From NCBI GenBank assembly GCA_014529385.2, contig CM043971.1, positions 88,925,340 to 88,989,339 of the forward strand: a stretch of 64,000 nucleotides of DNA, given 5' to 3'. The position numbers and the translations under genes were made by a program. A model generated the notes under the pieces. That model had not been told where the DNA came from. It saw only the letters and a program-made list of their open reading frames with translations, and searched no databases. How positions within the stretch are numbered: position 1 is the first letter of the stretch; every line of letters starts with the position of its first letter. This document shows positions 20,154 to 32,700 of this stretch, piece by piece. The stretch is from Adiantum capillus-veneris (lineage: Eukaryota; Streptophyta; Polypodiopsida; Polypodiales; Pteridaceae).

Positions 20154-22023
20154 ATGTATATTTTTAGCATGATAAAACGTTTATTGATGTGGTGGTGGAA
20201 ACAGTAGTGATTTTGCTGAGAAAACATTGCATGGCAACAACTCGAGTTTGCCATGGCTGCTCTCCTGTGCAAGTCCTACATGTAGCCCATTGGCCCAAGC
20301 CCTCCTTTAAGTTGAGAACAAAGTCCTTGTATCTTTGCGCTTTGAATGGGCAGCAATTTTGATAGAGCCAACACCTTCTCGTGTTTTGGATTTAATACCG
20401 AGAGGTAAATTTGTAAACAACCAAGTGTCGAGATATTCATTTGTTTTTCATAGCCGAGATATTTGTCTCTTTTTTTTAGGGCATACGTCTAGTGGGTATT
20501 GTGCATCAGTTCCACTCGGTAAGGAAGGACACGCTCATGAACAGTTCTTAATTTCCAAAGTGCAATTTCTATCATGCACAGCCTAGAATATATATCATGC
20601 TCCCAAGCCATTGTCCCCCCAACTCCCCCTCCTCCGTGCTCACTCTCTGCCTTTGCCATGACACATCTCTTGCACTACACATGCTCTTACCTACCCATCA
20701 GGTGGGAGCACACACATGAAGGACATGGAATATGGCGAACGAGGGGGGCATTTGTATAGTAAGGCAAAAGTGTGGACTTGTAGGCAAGTTATGCATGGTG
20801 TACATTGTGGCTTGGGTGTAGGACAAACAAGGTGCTGGTAGTCGACTAGCTATGCCGCTTGTGGCTCGGGTGCAAGACAGACAATGGGCACATGGAAATG
20901 GGGCCATGCTTGACTTTTCCTAGTTTTGGGAGGGAGGGAGACTACGTATATTCCATGAAAATTAATAGCGGGAGAGAAATAGAGTCGTGTGCCAAGTGTT
21001 CTTGTTGAGGGGAATCACAAGATATACTAAGTTTTGGATTGAAAAGGAAAAGGGAAAAGTTAATTTGAAAGGGAAAAGAAAAGGGTCAAGTTTGGATCAA
21101 AGTTAGGTTTTGGAGATGTAGATCTCACAAACATCTTTTTTTAAAGGAAAAAGGGTGAATTGGCACTTGGGGGGAGAGAGGAAGAGAGAGAGAGTTATTG
21201 GCAAATTGTTGGGGATTTTGGGGCTACAGGCAAGGGTGCAGGTGGATTCTCGAGCTCTTTGGTTTGTCCGAGCATAGAGCATCCTGCGGATGATTGCTAT
21301 AAGGGTAGGACTGGAGTGGGGGTCATTTTGTCACTATGTTGAGCACAATTCAATCAAAGTGGGGTGGATGACGAAAGGATAGGGTAGGGCAACCTATGTG
21401 TTTCTTTTTCACGCCCATGTGTCTTTTTGTCTACCTACATGAGGATCAATACATTCTCGCTCCCTCTGTCTATCGTCAATGGAGAGTGTAATTAGTTATG
21501 TTTGCAATCGTGCATAGTCCGCATGGTAGAATGTAGGCAGGCACTAACACAAGGTAGCATGGGAGCGTGTTCTTCACTGTACTGTTGTTATTGTGACCAT
21601 GCACAAAATGCAGATGGAGAAGCCGTAGGAGATGGACTCCAATGCCTTCTGAGGGAGGGGACATATGGTGCAGTTGGGGACTACACACTAAGGAATGGGA
21701 AAGATGGCACCATGTTGTGGACATGAAGGAAGGCATATGCACCCTGTTGCATACCAATCCATTCAGATTGCTTGCACATGTCAATCATTGTGCGTAGGGG
21801 TGATAGGGTTGCATGGGAATGGTGCTAGGGCTTGGTGGATTCATTAGAATCTAAGGAGTTCAAATAGACTTAAGGTATCTTCAGAGATTCTAGGTAATTG
21901 GAGAGTAGAGCCAGTAAATTACTAGGTGTGACAAATTCTTTTTTTTTGGTCTGATTAACTAGAATCTTACTAGATCCTACTATGCATTTGGGGGTGAAAA
22001 GGGAGGCCATGGCACATGGAGAA

Positions 22024-22026
<3 letters not shown>

Positions 22027-22067
<41 letters not shown>
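22027..22067. repeat. (AG)n microsatellite
   Basis: Uninterrupted AG dinucleotide run of about 41 bp. Confidence 0.95.
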
Positions 22068-22070
<3 letters not shown>

Positions 22071-22566
22071 GTAGCATGCTTCAATGCGTCACTACATGTG
22101 TAAGGGTTAGAATAGGAAGGTGTGTGTTGAGTCTATCTCTTTCGTTGCTAGTCGTCGATGGTGGTTTCTGCATGCTTAAATATGTGGACTGCCCTTCCAC
22201 TGAGGAGTGAAGAATGTCCGAGTGGAGAAAAAAAATTGCCAATCATACAGTCGAGCCTATGCAGTGAGCAAAGGAGGAATTTGCAGGTTGAGTCAAGTAG
22301 GGAATCGCGACCTCGTGGAGCAGAGAGAGACACACTGGGAAGTGAGCAAGGGAGTGGCTTGGGAGGGGGGAGGGGGGATGATGTGGACATCAATATTTAC
22401 TTTGCTTTAACATTTCTAGTAGGTGGGCTTATGAGATGCATTGGGAAAATAAAAGTAAAAGAGGAAGGTTGCGTGGAGATCACGAGGAGCTAGTCAGGGG
22501 GAAGAGGACACATGAACGTGAACTAGACAGGGGAGCACGTGCCACAATTCTTCTTTTTAAATTGAA

Positions 22567-22568
<2 letters not shown>

Positions 22569-22600
<32 letters not shown>
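22569..22600. repeat. (CT)n microsatellite
   Basis: Uninterrupted CT run of about 32 bp. Confidence 0.95.
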
Positions 22601-22601
<1 letters not shown>

Positions 22602-22782
22602 TCCTTCCCCTCCCTTGTGAACAATGCAGGAAACAAGAGGTATGAGGTTTCTTGTCGCGTTCAGTGTAGGGACATCCCTCGAATCCCTCTCTCTTGATTT
22701 GCTTATCGCTTTTCCCATCCAACTAGATCCGGTCCTAAGGTGGTGTGGTGCCTTTGCCAAGGGTGCCCATGGCCAACCTGCA

Positions 22783-22940
<158 letters not shown>

Positions 22941-23012
22941 GTTGCTTAAAACGTTACAGGATGCTTGGAAGCATATAAAAAAAAGTAGAGGAAAGAAATG
23001 GTGAGTTTAGTA

Positions 23013-23015
<3 letters not shown>

Positions 23016-23047
<32 letters not shown>
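23016..23047. repeat. (AG)n microsatellite
   Basis: About 32 bp of AG. Confidence 0.94.
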
Positions 23048-23050
<3 letters not shown>

Positions 23051-23149
23051 TGTGTTTTTTTTTAAAAGAACTTCCCCAAAGGATTTGTGCCGGTGGAGAT
23101 CCCTTGAGGGAGTTTTTGTAAAAACACACTCTCTCTTTTGAATAGGCTT

Positions 23150-23330
23150 TTGTTTTACTCTTCAATGTGTTTAAGAAAAAAAAAACTCCCAAAGAGCTTT
23201 TTTTTAAAAAAAATTTGCATTTGGTACAAAAGGAGGGTTTTGCTTTTACTATTCAATGTGTTTTAAAAGAAAACCTCACAAAGAATTTTCAAAAACAAAT
23301 TCCACCTAGTACAAAAGGGGAGAGAGTTTT
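23150..23330. repeat. Imperfect tandem repeat, about 90 bp, two units
   Basis: Both units carry TTTTACT(C/A)TTCAATGTGTTT, an A-rich block, a CAAAGA block and a (T/A)AGTACAAAAGG-like or TTGGTACAAAAGGAGG end. The second begins near 23237. It is decayed, with no coding sense. Confidence 0.6.
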
Positions 23331-23342
23331 TTTCTTTTTAAA

Positions 23343-23347
<5 letters not shown>

Positions 23348-23390
<43 letters not shown>
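23348..23390. repeat. (CT)n microsatellite
   Basis: About 43 bp of CT following an A-run. Confidence 0.94.
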
Positions 23391-23393
<3 letters not shown>

Positions 23394-23599
23394 TTCTAGA
23401 GCTACTTCACTCACGGCTTTGCTGCTTGCGAGTCCCTATCCTCGAGGGTGCAAAAGAAGGGTTCTACTGCAAGGCAAAGCCTGCTTGGGGTCTGCTAGAG
23501 ATCGAGGGCATTGGATGCTTGGAGGGCAACAAGCCCGCACTTTTACTCATGTAAGCCATTTAGTACGGTGCCCAAGGCCCTCTTAAAGTTATTCTATTT

Positions 23600-24007
23600 T
23601 CCAATGGCGATGATCGCCTCTCGATTTTCTTGAATTATCTTCGTGAACTTAACCATTTTCATGGTGCTCTCAAAAATTCGATAGTTCCTTGTTTTTCAAA
23701 ATATGTTTGAAGTAGCTAAATCTCATGATTTCTATTGAGATAACCATTCCTTGGCTCTTGAATGAAGAATCCTATTTTAAAGGTCTTTTGCACCCATTAA
23801 AAAATATTCCTTGCCAAGCCATATATCCCGGGGCATTCCCTAAATAGGTGAAGGAGGTCTTCGCTAGTCGTTTTGCATTGTGAACATCTATCTGGGACAA
23901 TTCCCCTGGAGAGAACCATCACCCCAGTCGATAGGGCTCCCCATAGTTTTTTCCATATAAAGACCTTCAGCCATTAAGATTCTCCCTTTCAGGATTTTTT
24001 CAAAAAC
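23600..24007 (-). pseudogene. LINE ORF2 C-terminal (zf-RVT) fragment
   Basis: The - strand reads LKVFIWKKLWGALSTG, LSRGIVPDRCSQCKTTSEDL and LHLFRECPGIYGLA, closely parallel to the LINE at 12985-13515 (MKVFLWKVIWGAL, RGIGSDRCSGCRLTSEDLAH, LFMDCP). The C-x2-C and the HLF-x2-C residues are kept. It has at least one frameshift and several stops, so no long open frame marks it. This is an old, separate copy of the same or a sister LINE family. Confidence 0.78.
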
Positions 24008-24102
24008 ATAGTGGCTACAGACTCTTTATGTAGTTTTTTTTTGTTTAAATCTCCATCAAAGGGTCTGCCTTTTTTTAGCAACTACTACTACTACTACTAC
24101 AC

Positions 24103-24104
<2 letters not shown>

Positions 24105-24145
<41 letters not shown>
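24105..24145. repeat. (AC)n microsatellite
   Basis: About 41 bp of AC, preceded by a short (ACT)n at 24081-24101. Confidence 0.95.
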
Positions 24146-24146
<1 letters not shown>

Positions 24147-24247
24147 CACGCTATTGTGTGGATATGTGGGAAGCTCCTCATCCTCCTTTAAAAAAAAATT
24201 ATTTGCCTCAACCCCTCGCATTGGTGCATGGGTCTTGGGGAAGTCGA

Positions 24248-24249
<2 letters not shown>

Positions 24250-24278
<29 letters not shown>
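24250..24278. repeat. Poly(G) run of 29
   Basis: Twenty-nine consecutive G on the + strand. Such runs are sequencing-error prone, so the true length is uncertain. A second G-rich patch lies at 24638-24655. Confidence 0.9.
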
Positions 24279-24279
24279 T

Positions 24280-25079
24280 CCTCTACGACTTAGCCGCATT
24301 GAGTATCACATACAAAATCATACCTAGTAGTTGGGATCCTCTTTGCGATGGATCGTTCCTTGGTTGGAAAGAGGCAGAATCAATAGTCTGCAAGGAAAAC
24401 AAGATAGGAGGTGAATTGAGGAAGTAAAGTGTACGGATGGATGCAATGACCCTAGGTGCAACCCACCCCCACCGTCATTGACATCAATGACGGTCTCAAT
24501 TTGGAGCACCCTAAAATATTCACAATAGTTGGCTACTAAGGTTGCCCGATGAGCAAAGAGTTGAAAAATACTAAGGCCTTCTATAGTTAAGCAAAGAGTT
24601 GAAAAATACTCAAATATAGTGCAAAAGTAAGTGAGGGAGGGGGGGGAGGGGGGGGTCACGGGTTTCCTACAAGGTCAAATGTTGATGCATAGGAAAGCAT
24701 GCAGATAGCATGTTAGCAATGTTAGACCAGTGTTTGGCAAAAATGATCTTCACAAACTTACAGAACTCCTTTGGGCAATGGAAAAGCTAAGAGGTTTCTT
24801 TTACTTGCTAGAAAAAAACGTAAGAAATAACAAGCTCAAGAGTTATCCAATGTCAAGATTGCTAGCAGGTACCTCTTGCTTAGCATAGCCATTCTTAAAT
24901 TCAACCGCCATCTTTAGGAGGTATAGGGCCAATTTATTTAGTCTCTCGACTGAATAAATGAGTGACATACATGAACTCTTGGCTAAATGTGTTTGGATAA
25001 AGTTCCTCTCATTAACTTGCTCAATTTTATCATCACTCAAAAAAAGTTCGCTCAGAGTTTGGGATTTATCCTTGAACTA
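24280..25079. other. Unassigned sequence
   Basis: Contains a 20-bp direct repeat (GCAAAGAGTTGAAAAATACT near 24552 and 24592). A 65-codon - strand frame at 24843-25040 could be a downstream piece of the gypsy gag region to its right, but I recognise no motif in it. Confidence 0.4.
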
Positions 25080-25690
25080 ATACCATTGCATTTCTAGGGG
25101 GTTCCTTCTTTGCATGTTTTTGAGGGCATGCGCAATAAGAATGATCTCGTTCACTGCATTGAAAAAATCTATTATTATTTCGATAACGTTCTATACCTTC
25201 AAGAGATAAAAGATTCTTACCTTGGTAGCCAAATTTGTCTTTAGGCTTCCCAATTTTGGTAGGAACATTTTAATTTGAATTTTGTCCTTTCGGGATATGC
25301 AAAGCAACATGTCAGAGTTTGGACGACTCCAAAAAAATTTCATCCTCAAAGGCCGCATCAAATTGCCGGATAAAGCTTAAAACTTTGTCCACGTTGCCAA
25401 AAATTCCATTGAAAGAGAGGAAGGTTATGCTTTTACCTCCTTCCTTGAAATCTTTTAGGTGAGATGCTCTCTTCCAGGTAGCATGAGAGCATCGATGGCC
25501 TCTCCTCTTGTGTGCTTTGGGAGAATTTCTATCTGAGTAGGAGGAACTCTTGGATCCATATGAGCTTACTGATGATGAAGAGCTAGATAGTTTCTTCTTT
25601 CTCCGTTTCTTTTTAGGCTTCTTCTCACTCTCCCAAGAACATCGAGAAGATAAGAGCTTGAATATATTCTTCTCCCAACAGGGAGGTGAT
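25080..25690 (-). pseudogene. Ty3/gypsy gag remnant G4
   Basis: Read right to left on the - strand: a Lys/Arg/Ser-rich tract (KKPKKKRRKKKLSSSSSSVS), then HLKDFKEGGKSITFLSFNG, FGNVDKVLSFIRQFDAAFED and SSKL, which is the N-terminal pattern of a plant gypsy gag family. A decayed knuckle-like FFQCSERDHSYCACP follows near 25160-25120, after an internal loss of the rest of gag. Stops and frame changes hide it from simple ORF calling. No pol part is seen to the left. Confidence 0.75.
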
Positions 25691-26647
25691 GGTGAGGAAA
25701 TTATTTGATGTCTCTACATCTGCATTAGCTGACACAGGACTATCTTGTTCATTCACATAAAATTTCTCTCTTGTGTCTTTGTATTTCTCTTTCCCTTTGC
25801 CTCATGTTGACGGCTTCTTCCTCCTCTTGTAGTAAATGAGTGCTTCTTCAAGAATTTATTCTTTTTGAAGTCTCTTTACAAGAATTCACAGGAGACTCCT
25901 CTTTGGGAGCAGGGACAAAAAGATTTCTTGTTTACAACTATGTTTGGATTAAATCATGCAAAGAAGGATTTTTCATAGCCTTTTGTAACATGCGAGCAAG
26001 AAGTTCGACTAGCCAAATTCCATCAGCAATTGCGGCATCATTGTGTAAATCCAAACTATTGAAGTCAATTGCTCTCTCCTCTTCTTGATTGTGTTCAAAC
26101 ATAGTGATGGTGCTTTGTGAATCAAAAGTTCCTTCTGAAACATAACTATTTTATGTGAACAACCGCAATTCTTCCCTTTTCTAATAAAGAGAAATCTCTT
26201 TGAATCTTACACACCCTTGGTTTAAACTCTTTTAACTAATTTTTAACTAATCAAGGTAGAGAGTAGGGTCATACCATTGCCCACCTTAAAGCTAACAACA
26301 TCCTTAAGGTAACCCCCTAAGGTTCACACTATTAATAGGATAGCTCCCAAGGTGTTTAAGTTGCACCTACACAAGTTCAAAGATCCCAATACCCACTTAC
26401 AATAGTTAATAAAAAGGTTCAACCTTTCATGCTCAATCTTAGAATAGACCTTTTCTTCAAAAAAAAAAAAGATAACCTAGATACGCTTTGATACCCATGC
26501 CAAAGAACTGGGATTAAAGTGCACCAGAAATTACAAATTAACTAGAGTAATCAATCAATTGTGTAACATTGAGCATATTTGAGCATGAAAATTGCAAAGC
26601 AAGAATTAACTTAGATTCAATTACACATTACATATATGTACCCAAAA

Positions 26648-26652
<5 letters not shown>

Positions 26653-26699
<47 letters not shown>
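26653..26699. repeat. (AG)n microsatellite
   Basis: About 47 bp of AG. Confidence 0.95.
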
Positions 26700-26703
<4 letters not shown>

Positions 26704-27050
26704 ACACCAGTTGAGGGTTGAACTTTTGGGACATGACCCCCTCCAAAAGGACTTTGTATTAATTAATTATTCTTTAAAAAATATTTTTTTATTAATTTAA
26801 TTGGCTAATTGTGCTTTTAACTGCACACAATAAAGAGGTGAAACCTCTAAAATTCGATAGAGATTGAGATTATACTTTTCACTTAAAACACATTGTTGAA
26901 CTCAATCCTAAGGCCGTAAACACTTTATGAGTGATAGGATCTGCAAGAATTAAACAATTATTTGGTTAAAAAGAAGATGTGCAAGCATTAAGAAGTAGTA
27001 ACCTGTGTAGTTAATTATGTATAACCTTGAGCATCCCTAATTATAGAGAC

Positions 27051-27051
<1 letters not shown>

Positions 27052-27126
<75 letters not shown>
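27052..27126. repeat. Compound (TG)n(AG)n microsatellite
   Basis: TG run 27052-27083 continues directly into a GA run to 27126, the same order as at 39392-39491. Confidence 0.95.
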
Positions 27127-27130
<4 letters not shown>

Positions 27131-28132
27131 GGTGAGCCTTCAAAAGAGCATGGGGAGCTTCCTATTGGCTGACGATTGCATGGAGATTCATGAGATAAGA
27201 AGACAAAATTTTCATTGCTCTCTCCAGCACAGCCCTAGGAAGAAACAAAGAGGGCTAGGAAGAAACAAAGAAATCTCCCTCTTGTGGTCCTCAAATAAAA
27301 AAACTTTGAACTACAAAGTTGTTCGTCTTGCCATTTTTTATAAGCCAATAGGGCCCTTTTTACAAAAATGCCTTCTTTTTTGAGTAATTACAAGAATACT
27401 CATCTTAGTTCCTGTAAAAGTAGTTTTCTATTTTTGGAACTACTTCTCTCACCTTCTCTTTTGCATAAGAGGCTTGTGGACCACATCCCTTATCTCCACA
27501 TAGTTTAGGTTGGCAAGTGTGGATAATAACACATTGGCTCTCATTCCCACCTTTTGGTTACCCTTCTCACTTTTGGAGGCCTTCGGGATCCTTTTGGAGT
27601 CTTTTGGATTTGCTAACATCCCGTCTTTGCCCCATAAATCCCAATTAAATCCTTATCGAATTCAGTTGACACTTGCAAAGAATGCATTCAAATTTGAAAC
27701 TCTTTAGTTCACAAACACATTCTTGTGCCCATTATACATAAGTGGCCCTTCTACTATTTTTGTTTTCTCTTACTAGAATGGCCAATTCTAGGGAGACAAA
27801 ATTCATTTAAGTAGACCAAAAAAGAAATTTGGTGAGATATTGGCAGTCTATTGTCACTGACCAGTGATCAATATATACCCTTTTGCAGTATCGTGATTGT
27901 TTTTATGTGTTATTTCCTATTTGGGTTTGAGATTTTGCTCCTTGTACAGAGGAGAGTCCACCAAATTTTTCCCAGTGAGTTCTAGTAGTTCATTGCCACT
28001 CTTTTTGCTTGATATATTGTTGAAATTTTGTTGATATTTTTTTATCCGAGCAAAGGAGACTCTGCCAAAATTTTCTCAAATTTTTTTTCCATAAATCCAA
28101 AGTTTGATTCTCTTGTATTTGCTCTTGACACT

Positions 28133-28780
28133 ATGGGTAATTCTTTTGAGAAAGATGATTATTACATCAAGGCATTTGATGGCATAAACTTCAAGATGTG
28201 GAAATAGTGCAAGTTAGACGTGTTGATCAATAAGTGTCTTGCAGTGCTATTGAAAGAGTGCAAAGAGAATGCATACACTAATGATCAATGGGAATAGGTT
28301 GATATTTATGCTAGGGTGACTATTGGCTTGCACCTTGGTGAATCGTTATTCTTCACTATTATAAAGAAGACCAATGCGAAGGATTTTTGGGAGTCTTTAT
28401 GATCAACATGGGATGCTAAAAGTACTTCAAACAAAGTGCTTCTTATGAAGAAACTTGCATGTTTAAAAATAAAAGAGGGTAGCAATGTCTGTTCACATTT
28501 GAATGAGTTGACTAGCTTGTTTACACATCTTATTTTGAAAGGACAATATTCTTGCTATGCTCTTTGCCATCATCGTGGGATAATTTTAACACAGTCATTG
28601 GTAACTGTGCAATTGTTGGGAAACTTGCATTCAACGATGCTACTACTCCTTTGCTCATAATCAAAGAAATATGATGTCAATCTCTTGATTCTAGTGGGAA
28701 TGGAGATGTGTATATGGCTAGTGGTGGTTTTCACAAGCAAAGAGGTCGTAGTCATAGTCATGGTCGTCCTAAAGATTTCT
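28133..28780 (+). pseudogene. Copia gag remnant (family B)
   Basis: ATG at 28133 begins MGNSFEKDDYYIKAFDGINF and KMWK, then a stop. The frame goes on with LDVLINKCLAVLL, NDQWE, VTIGLHLGES, KDFWESL and NKVLLMKKLACLKIKEGSNV with HLNELTSLF. This is the UBN2-type capsid of copia elements and is not family A or C. A basic Arg/His stretch (KQRGRSHSHGRPKDF, near 28735-28775) stands before the knuckle that is missing. It is cut off where the opposing gypsy gag starts. Confidence 0.78.
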
Positions 28781-28784
28781 GCAT

Positions 28785-29333
28785 CAAGGACATCTACAAA
28801 TTTGTTAAAATAAAGACTCTGAAGTTTAGTCTTCATAGGATTATATAACCCTAACATGGATCGAGCTACTTTGAATTCTTGACTCATCCCTGCTGGAGCA
28901 TATTTGACAAGTCAAGAAATGTTGATAATACTAGAAATCTGGTCCCTTGAGTATAATCAAGAAAAGCATTTATACGGTCCAAATGATATACTTTGTTCTG
29001 ATAGTTCTTCTTGAGTTGATTCTTGAGGTAGTCCCAAGTTGCTGCATTAGGGTCTACATTATTCTCAGTACATTGGTCTCTCCACCAACACTTGACTGTC
29101 TTTTCTAATTTGAATTTAGCAATAACAGCCTTATTCTCTGCAGATGAATGAACCAAATTGAAGTAGTCATTCATTCACTCAATCCAATCCTCAAGAACTT
29201 TGCCTACATCCTTGCCTTCTCCGCTAAAGTTTACAGGTTGAGACTTGCGGAGCATAGCATCAATGTCTCTATCAATGATCATTTCTTGAGGTGCAATGGG
29301 CACATTGGCATTTGCAGTGGCTCTAGGAGGCAT
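28785..29333 (-). pseudogene. Ty3/gypsy gag remnant G3
   Basis: ATG at 29333 begins MPPRATANANVPIAPQEM. It continues with DAMLRKSQPVNFSGEGKDVG and LEDWIE, a TGA, then NDYFNLVHSSAENKAVIAKF, KLEKTVKCWWRDQCTENNVD (the Trp pair of retrotransposon gag) and AATWDYLKNQLKKNY. A frameshift leads to GMSQEFKVARSMLGLYNPMK. Copia C is inserted 64 bp upstream of this ATG, between it and whatever leader it had. The left end abuts copia B head to head. Confidence 0.83.
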
Positions 29334-29396
29334 GGTAACTTACTGCACTATATCAACCAAGGTCATTCTTAGTACAATATATCCTACCTCATTTGA

Positions 29397-29718
29397 TGTA
29401 AAGAATGAGGATGCAAGAGAGCTACACAAGACAAGCACAAAGCACACAGAGATGGAAAGCTTCTTCTTCTTCTTTACAGAAAAGAGAGTACAAAATGACT
29501 AAGTGCTAAAGCTGAAAAATAGCACATATGTACATGTGGTCACTAAGTGTGAACTTGCTAGAAGCGTACTAGGCTGGCACTATAAGTGTAGTCCAGCTGT
29601 AGAATCACTGGCAGAGATCCTCCGTGTGGGTCACCTAACGCGCCAGTGAGTAAATGCCATAAGCGGCCAAGACCCGTAGTGGATGCCAGCTCAAGGTGTA
29701 GAGCTCGACATCTCAACA
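29397..29718 (-). repeat. Element C 3' LTR
   Basis: 322 bp, + strand from TGTAAAGAATGAGG to GACATCTCAACA. It differs from the other LTR at five sites (G/A near the start, T/C at three sites in the middle, A/G near 29639). Confidence 0.96.
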
Positions 29719-32700
29719 CTCCCCCTCGAGCTCTGCATGTCGCAGAGTCCAAGCATAGTCCGGAAACGTCGAAGCTTCTCAGCTCCGAGGGCCTTGGTAA
29801 AGATATCCGCTATCTGCTCCTCTGTGCTGACGTAGACCAAGTCGATGTCGCCCGCCAACACTCGCTCTCGAACATAGTGGTAATGGACCTCTATGTGTTT
29901 GGTCCTGGCATGGAACACTGGGTTCCTAGCCAACTGCATGCTGCTGAGGTTGTCACAATGGATGAAAATCTGCTGCTCCACCTGCACTCCCAAGTCCTCA
30001 AGTAATGTGCGTAGCCAAGCTACCTCGCACGCCGCAACTGCTGCACCTCTGTACTCGGCCTCTGTGCTCGATAAAGCAACCGTAGGCTGCTTTTTGCTGC
30101 TCCAAGTAACAGCAACACTCCCAAAAGAGAACATGAAGCCACTTGTAGATCTCCTATCAACAATGCTACCTGCCCAATCTGCATCTGTATACCCATACAA
30201 TGCTAATGGTGCATCTGCTGCATAGAACAATGCGTAGTCAAGAGTACCTTGCACATACCTAAGTGTGCATCGTACTCCATCCAAATGTGGCTTCCTCGGA
30301 AGTTGCATGAACTGACTCTCCAAGCCTACTGTGTAGCTCAAGTCTGGCCTCGTGATAGTCAAGTAGATTAGACTACCCACAATCTTCCTGTACATGTTGA
30401 CATCCTCAACAACATCACCCTTCTCTGCACTCAGCTTTGCATTCACATCCAAGGGAATAGAAATTGGCTTACAATCAGCCATACCATACTTTGACAACAT
30501 GTCCAAAGCATATTGTCTCTGTGATAGCCATACACCCTCTGGAGTCCTGATCACCTCAATGCCAAGAAAGTAGCGCAACTCGCCCAAATCTTTCATTTCA
30601 AACTCCTGTTTGAGAAGACCCTTCACATGGTCAATCTCCATAGCATTGTCACCCACAATAATAAGGTCATCTACGTATATGGTAATGACCACAATCCCCA
30701 CATCACTCTCACGTACATAGAGTGAATGATCAGCATGAGCTCTCCTAAACCCAATACTGACAAGATACTTGGCAATCCTGTCATACCATGCTCTAGAGCC
30801 CTGCTTCAAACCATACAAAGCTTTGAGAAGTCTACATACATAATCTGGGTAACCTGGATCGACATAACCAGGTGGCTAATCCATATACACTTCCTCTTGC
30901 AACTCACCATTCAAGAAAGCATTCTTTACATCCATTTGATGCATAATCCATCCTCTAGATGCACCCCCTGCTATGGCAGCTCTCACAGTCGTCATCTTTG
31001 CCACTGGAGCAAAGGTCTCCTCATAGTCTATGCCATACGTCTGTACATAACCCTTTGCGACCAGCCTTGCCTTGTGACGCTCAATGTTACCATCAGCCTT
31101 ATGCTTGGTTTTATACACCCATTTACAGCCAATAGCTTTCTTGCCACTTGGCAATGGAACCAACTCCCATGTGTCGTTTGCTTCCAATGTAGCCATCTCT
31201 TCATTCATTGCATCATCCCAATGCACATTTCCAACTGCATCCTCAAAACATGTGGGCTCCACATCCTGTATCACCTAAGCCATGTAGGCTTGGTGATGCG
31301 CTAGATACCCATCATAAGTCAATTTTTGAAGTGGATTTCTGACCCTGTTAGATCTACGCGGTCCTGGGTCACTCCTTTGCCCTCTAGCATCTTCTTGTAC
31401 TTTCCTTACACCAGGTGTCCTGACAGCCGGAATTCCAAATTCCTCATCAAGACTTTGTTCAGAACCATCTGAATCCATGTCTACATGTGAAAAACCTGAT
31501 GATGCATCAACCATAAAGGGAGGTTCATCAACCTTTTCCTTTCCTTTTCGTGATACATTCCCTGTACCTGTTGGTGGAGTAACCTGCGTACGTAGTCTAC
31601 CATTCCATGGTTTCTCAACAGAGCCACGAGAAGAGGACTCTTATGGTCCACTCAAAACCTGTGACTGTGGCCTCACATTTTGTACAACCACATCATCTTT
31701 TACATCAGCCCCAATAGTGCCATGTGCATTACTGTACCAGCTGCTCATCTCATCAAAGACTACATCTCTGCTCACTCGTAATTCTCGTGTAGTAGGATTG
31801 TAGCACCTGTACCCCTTTTGTTCAAGGGAATATCCCACAAGAATATATTTCTCTGCTTTAGGATCCAATTTCCTATGAAACTCATCTGGTACATGCACGT
31901 AAGCTATGCAGCCAAACACTTTCAAGTGTGCCAAATCAGGCTTTGTACCTGTAAACTTTTCCTCAGGTGTTACATCATGCACCGCAGCTGTAGGTGTCCT
32001 GTTCATAATGTACACAACTGTATTTACAGCTTCAGCCCAGAAATGATGAGGCATGTTCTTCTCATTCATCAATGCACGTGCAACCTCTGCAATGTGCCTG
32101 TTTTTCCTTTCTGCGACCCCATTCTGCTGTGGAGTATATCTGCATGTAAACTGCCTGTGTATACCATGCATTCGCAGAAAATCTGAAAAATCATTTGAGA
32201 AGTACTCTCCCCCTCCATCTGACCTCAATGTCTTGATTTGCATATCTGTCTCCTTCTCAATCATGACTTTGAAGTCTTGAAAGTGACCAAACACTTCACT
32301 TTTGTTACGCATGAAGTAGACCCATACTTTCCTTGTATGGTCATCAATGAAAGAGACATAATACCTGCAACTATGTATACTTGCAGTATCGGTTGGACCC
32401 CAAACATCTGTGTGCACCACTTCAAGTGGCTTTTTACATACATTGCGCTCATGTGGAAATGAGCCCTTTGACTGTTTTCCAAACTGGCATGCTGCACACA
32501 CTTTATGCATACCATCCACCTTGAATTTGGGCAAACCTTTTACAATCTGTTTTGATTGCATGCTACGCAATCTCTGCTCATTGACATGGCCAATGCGTTT
32601 GTGCCAAATGTCAACATCAGCCACAACACCTGTGCCCTGTGCAAATAATGCAGCTTTTACCTCAGGCATGTCTACATTCAGCGTAAACATTCTGCCCACA

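Larger units (their letters stand above)
25700..28130. other. Unassigned sequence
   Basis: No recognised domain. It holds the microsatellites at 26653 and 27052, an AT-rich stretch at 26755-26810 and several short frames. 27750-28130 precedes the copia B gag and is probably its leader, but no LTR end or primer site was found. Confidence 0.45.

Noticed and set aside
20335-21342. Several 60-85 codon ORFs in the microsatellite-rich zone
   Set aside because: No conserved motif, no consistent strand, and lengths expected by chance.
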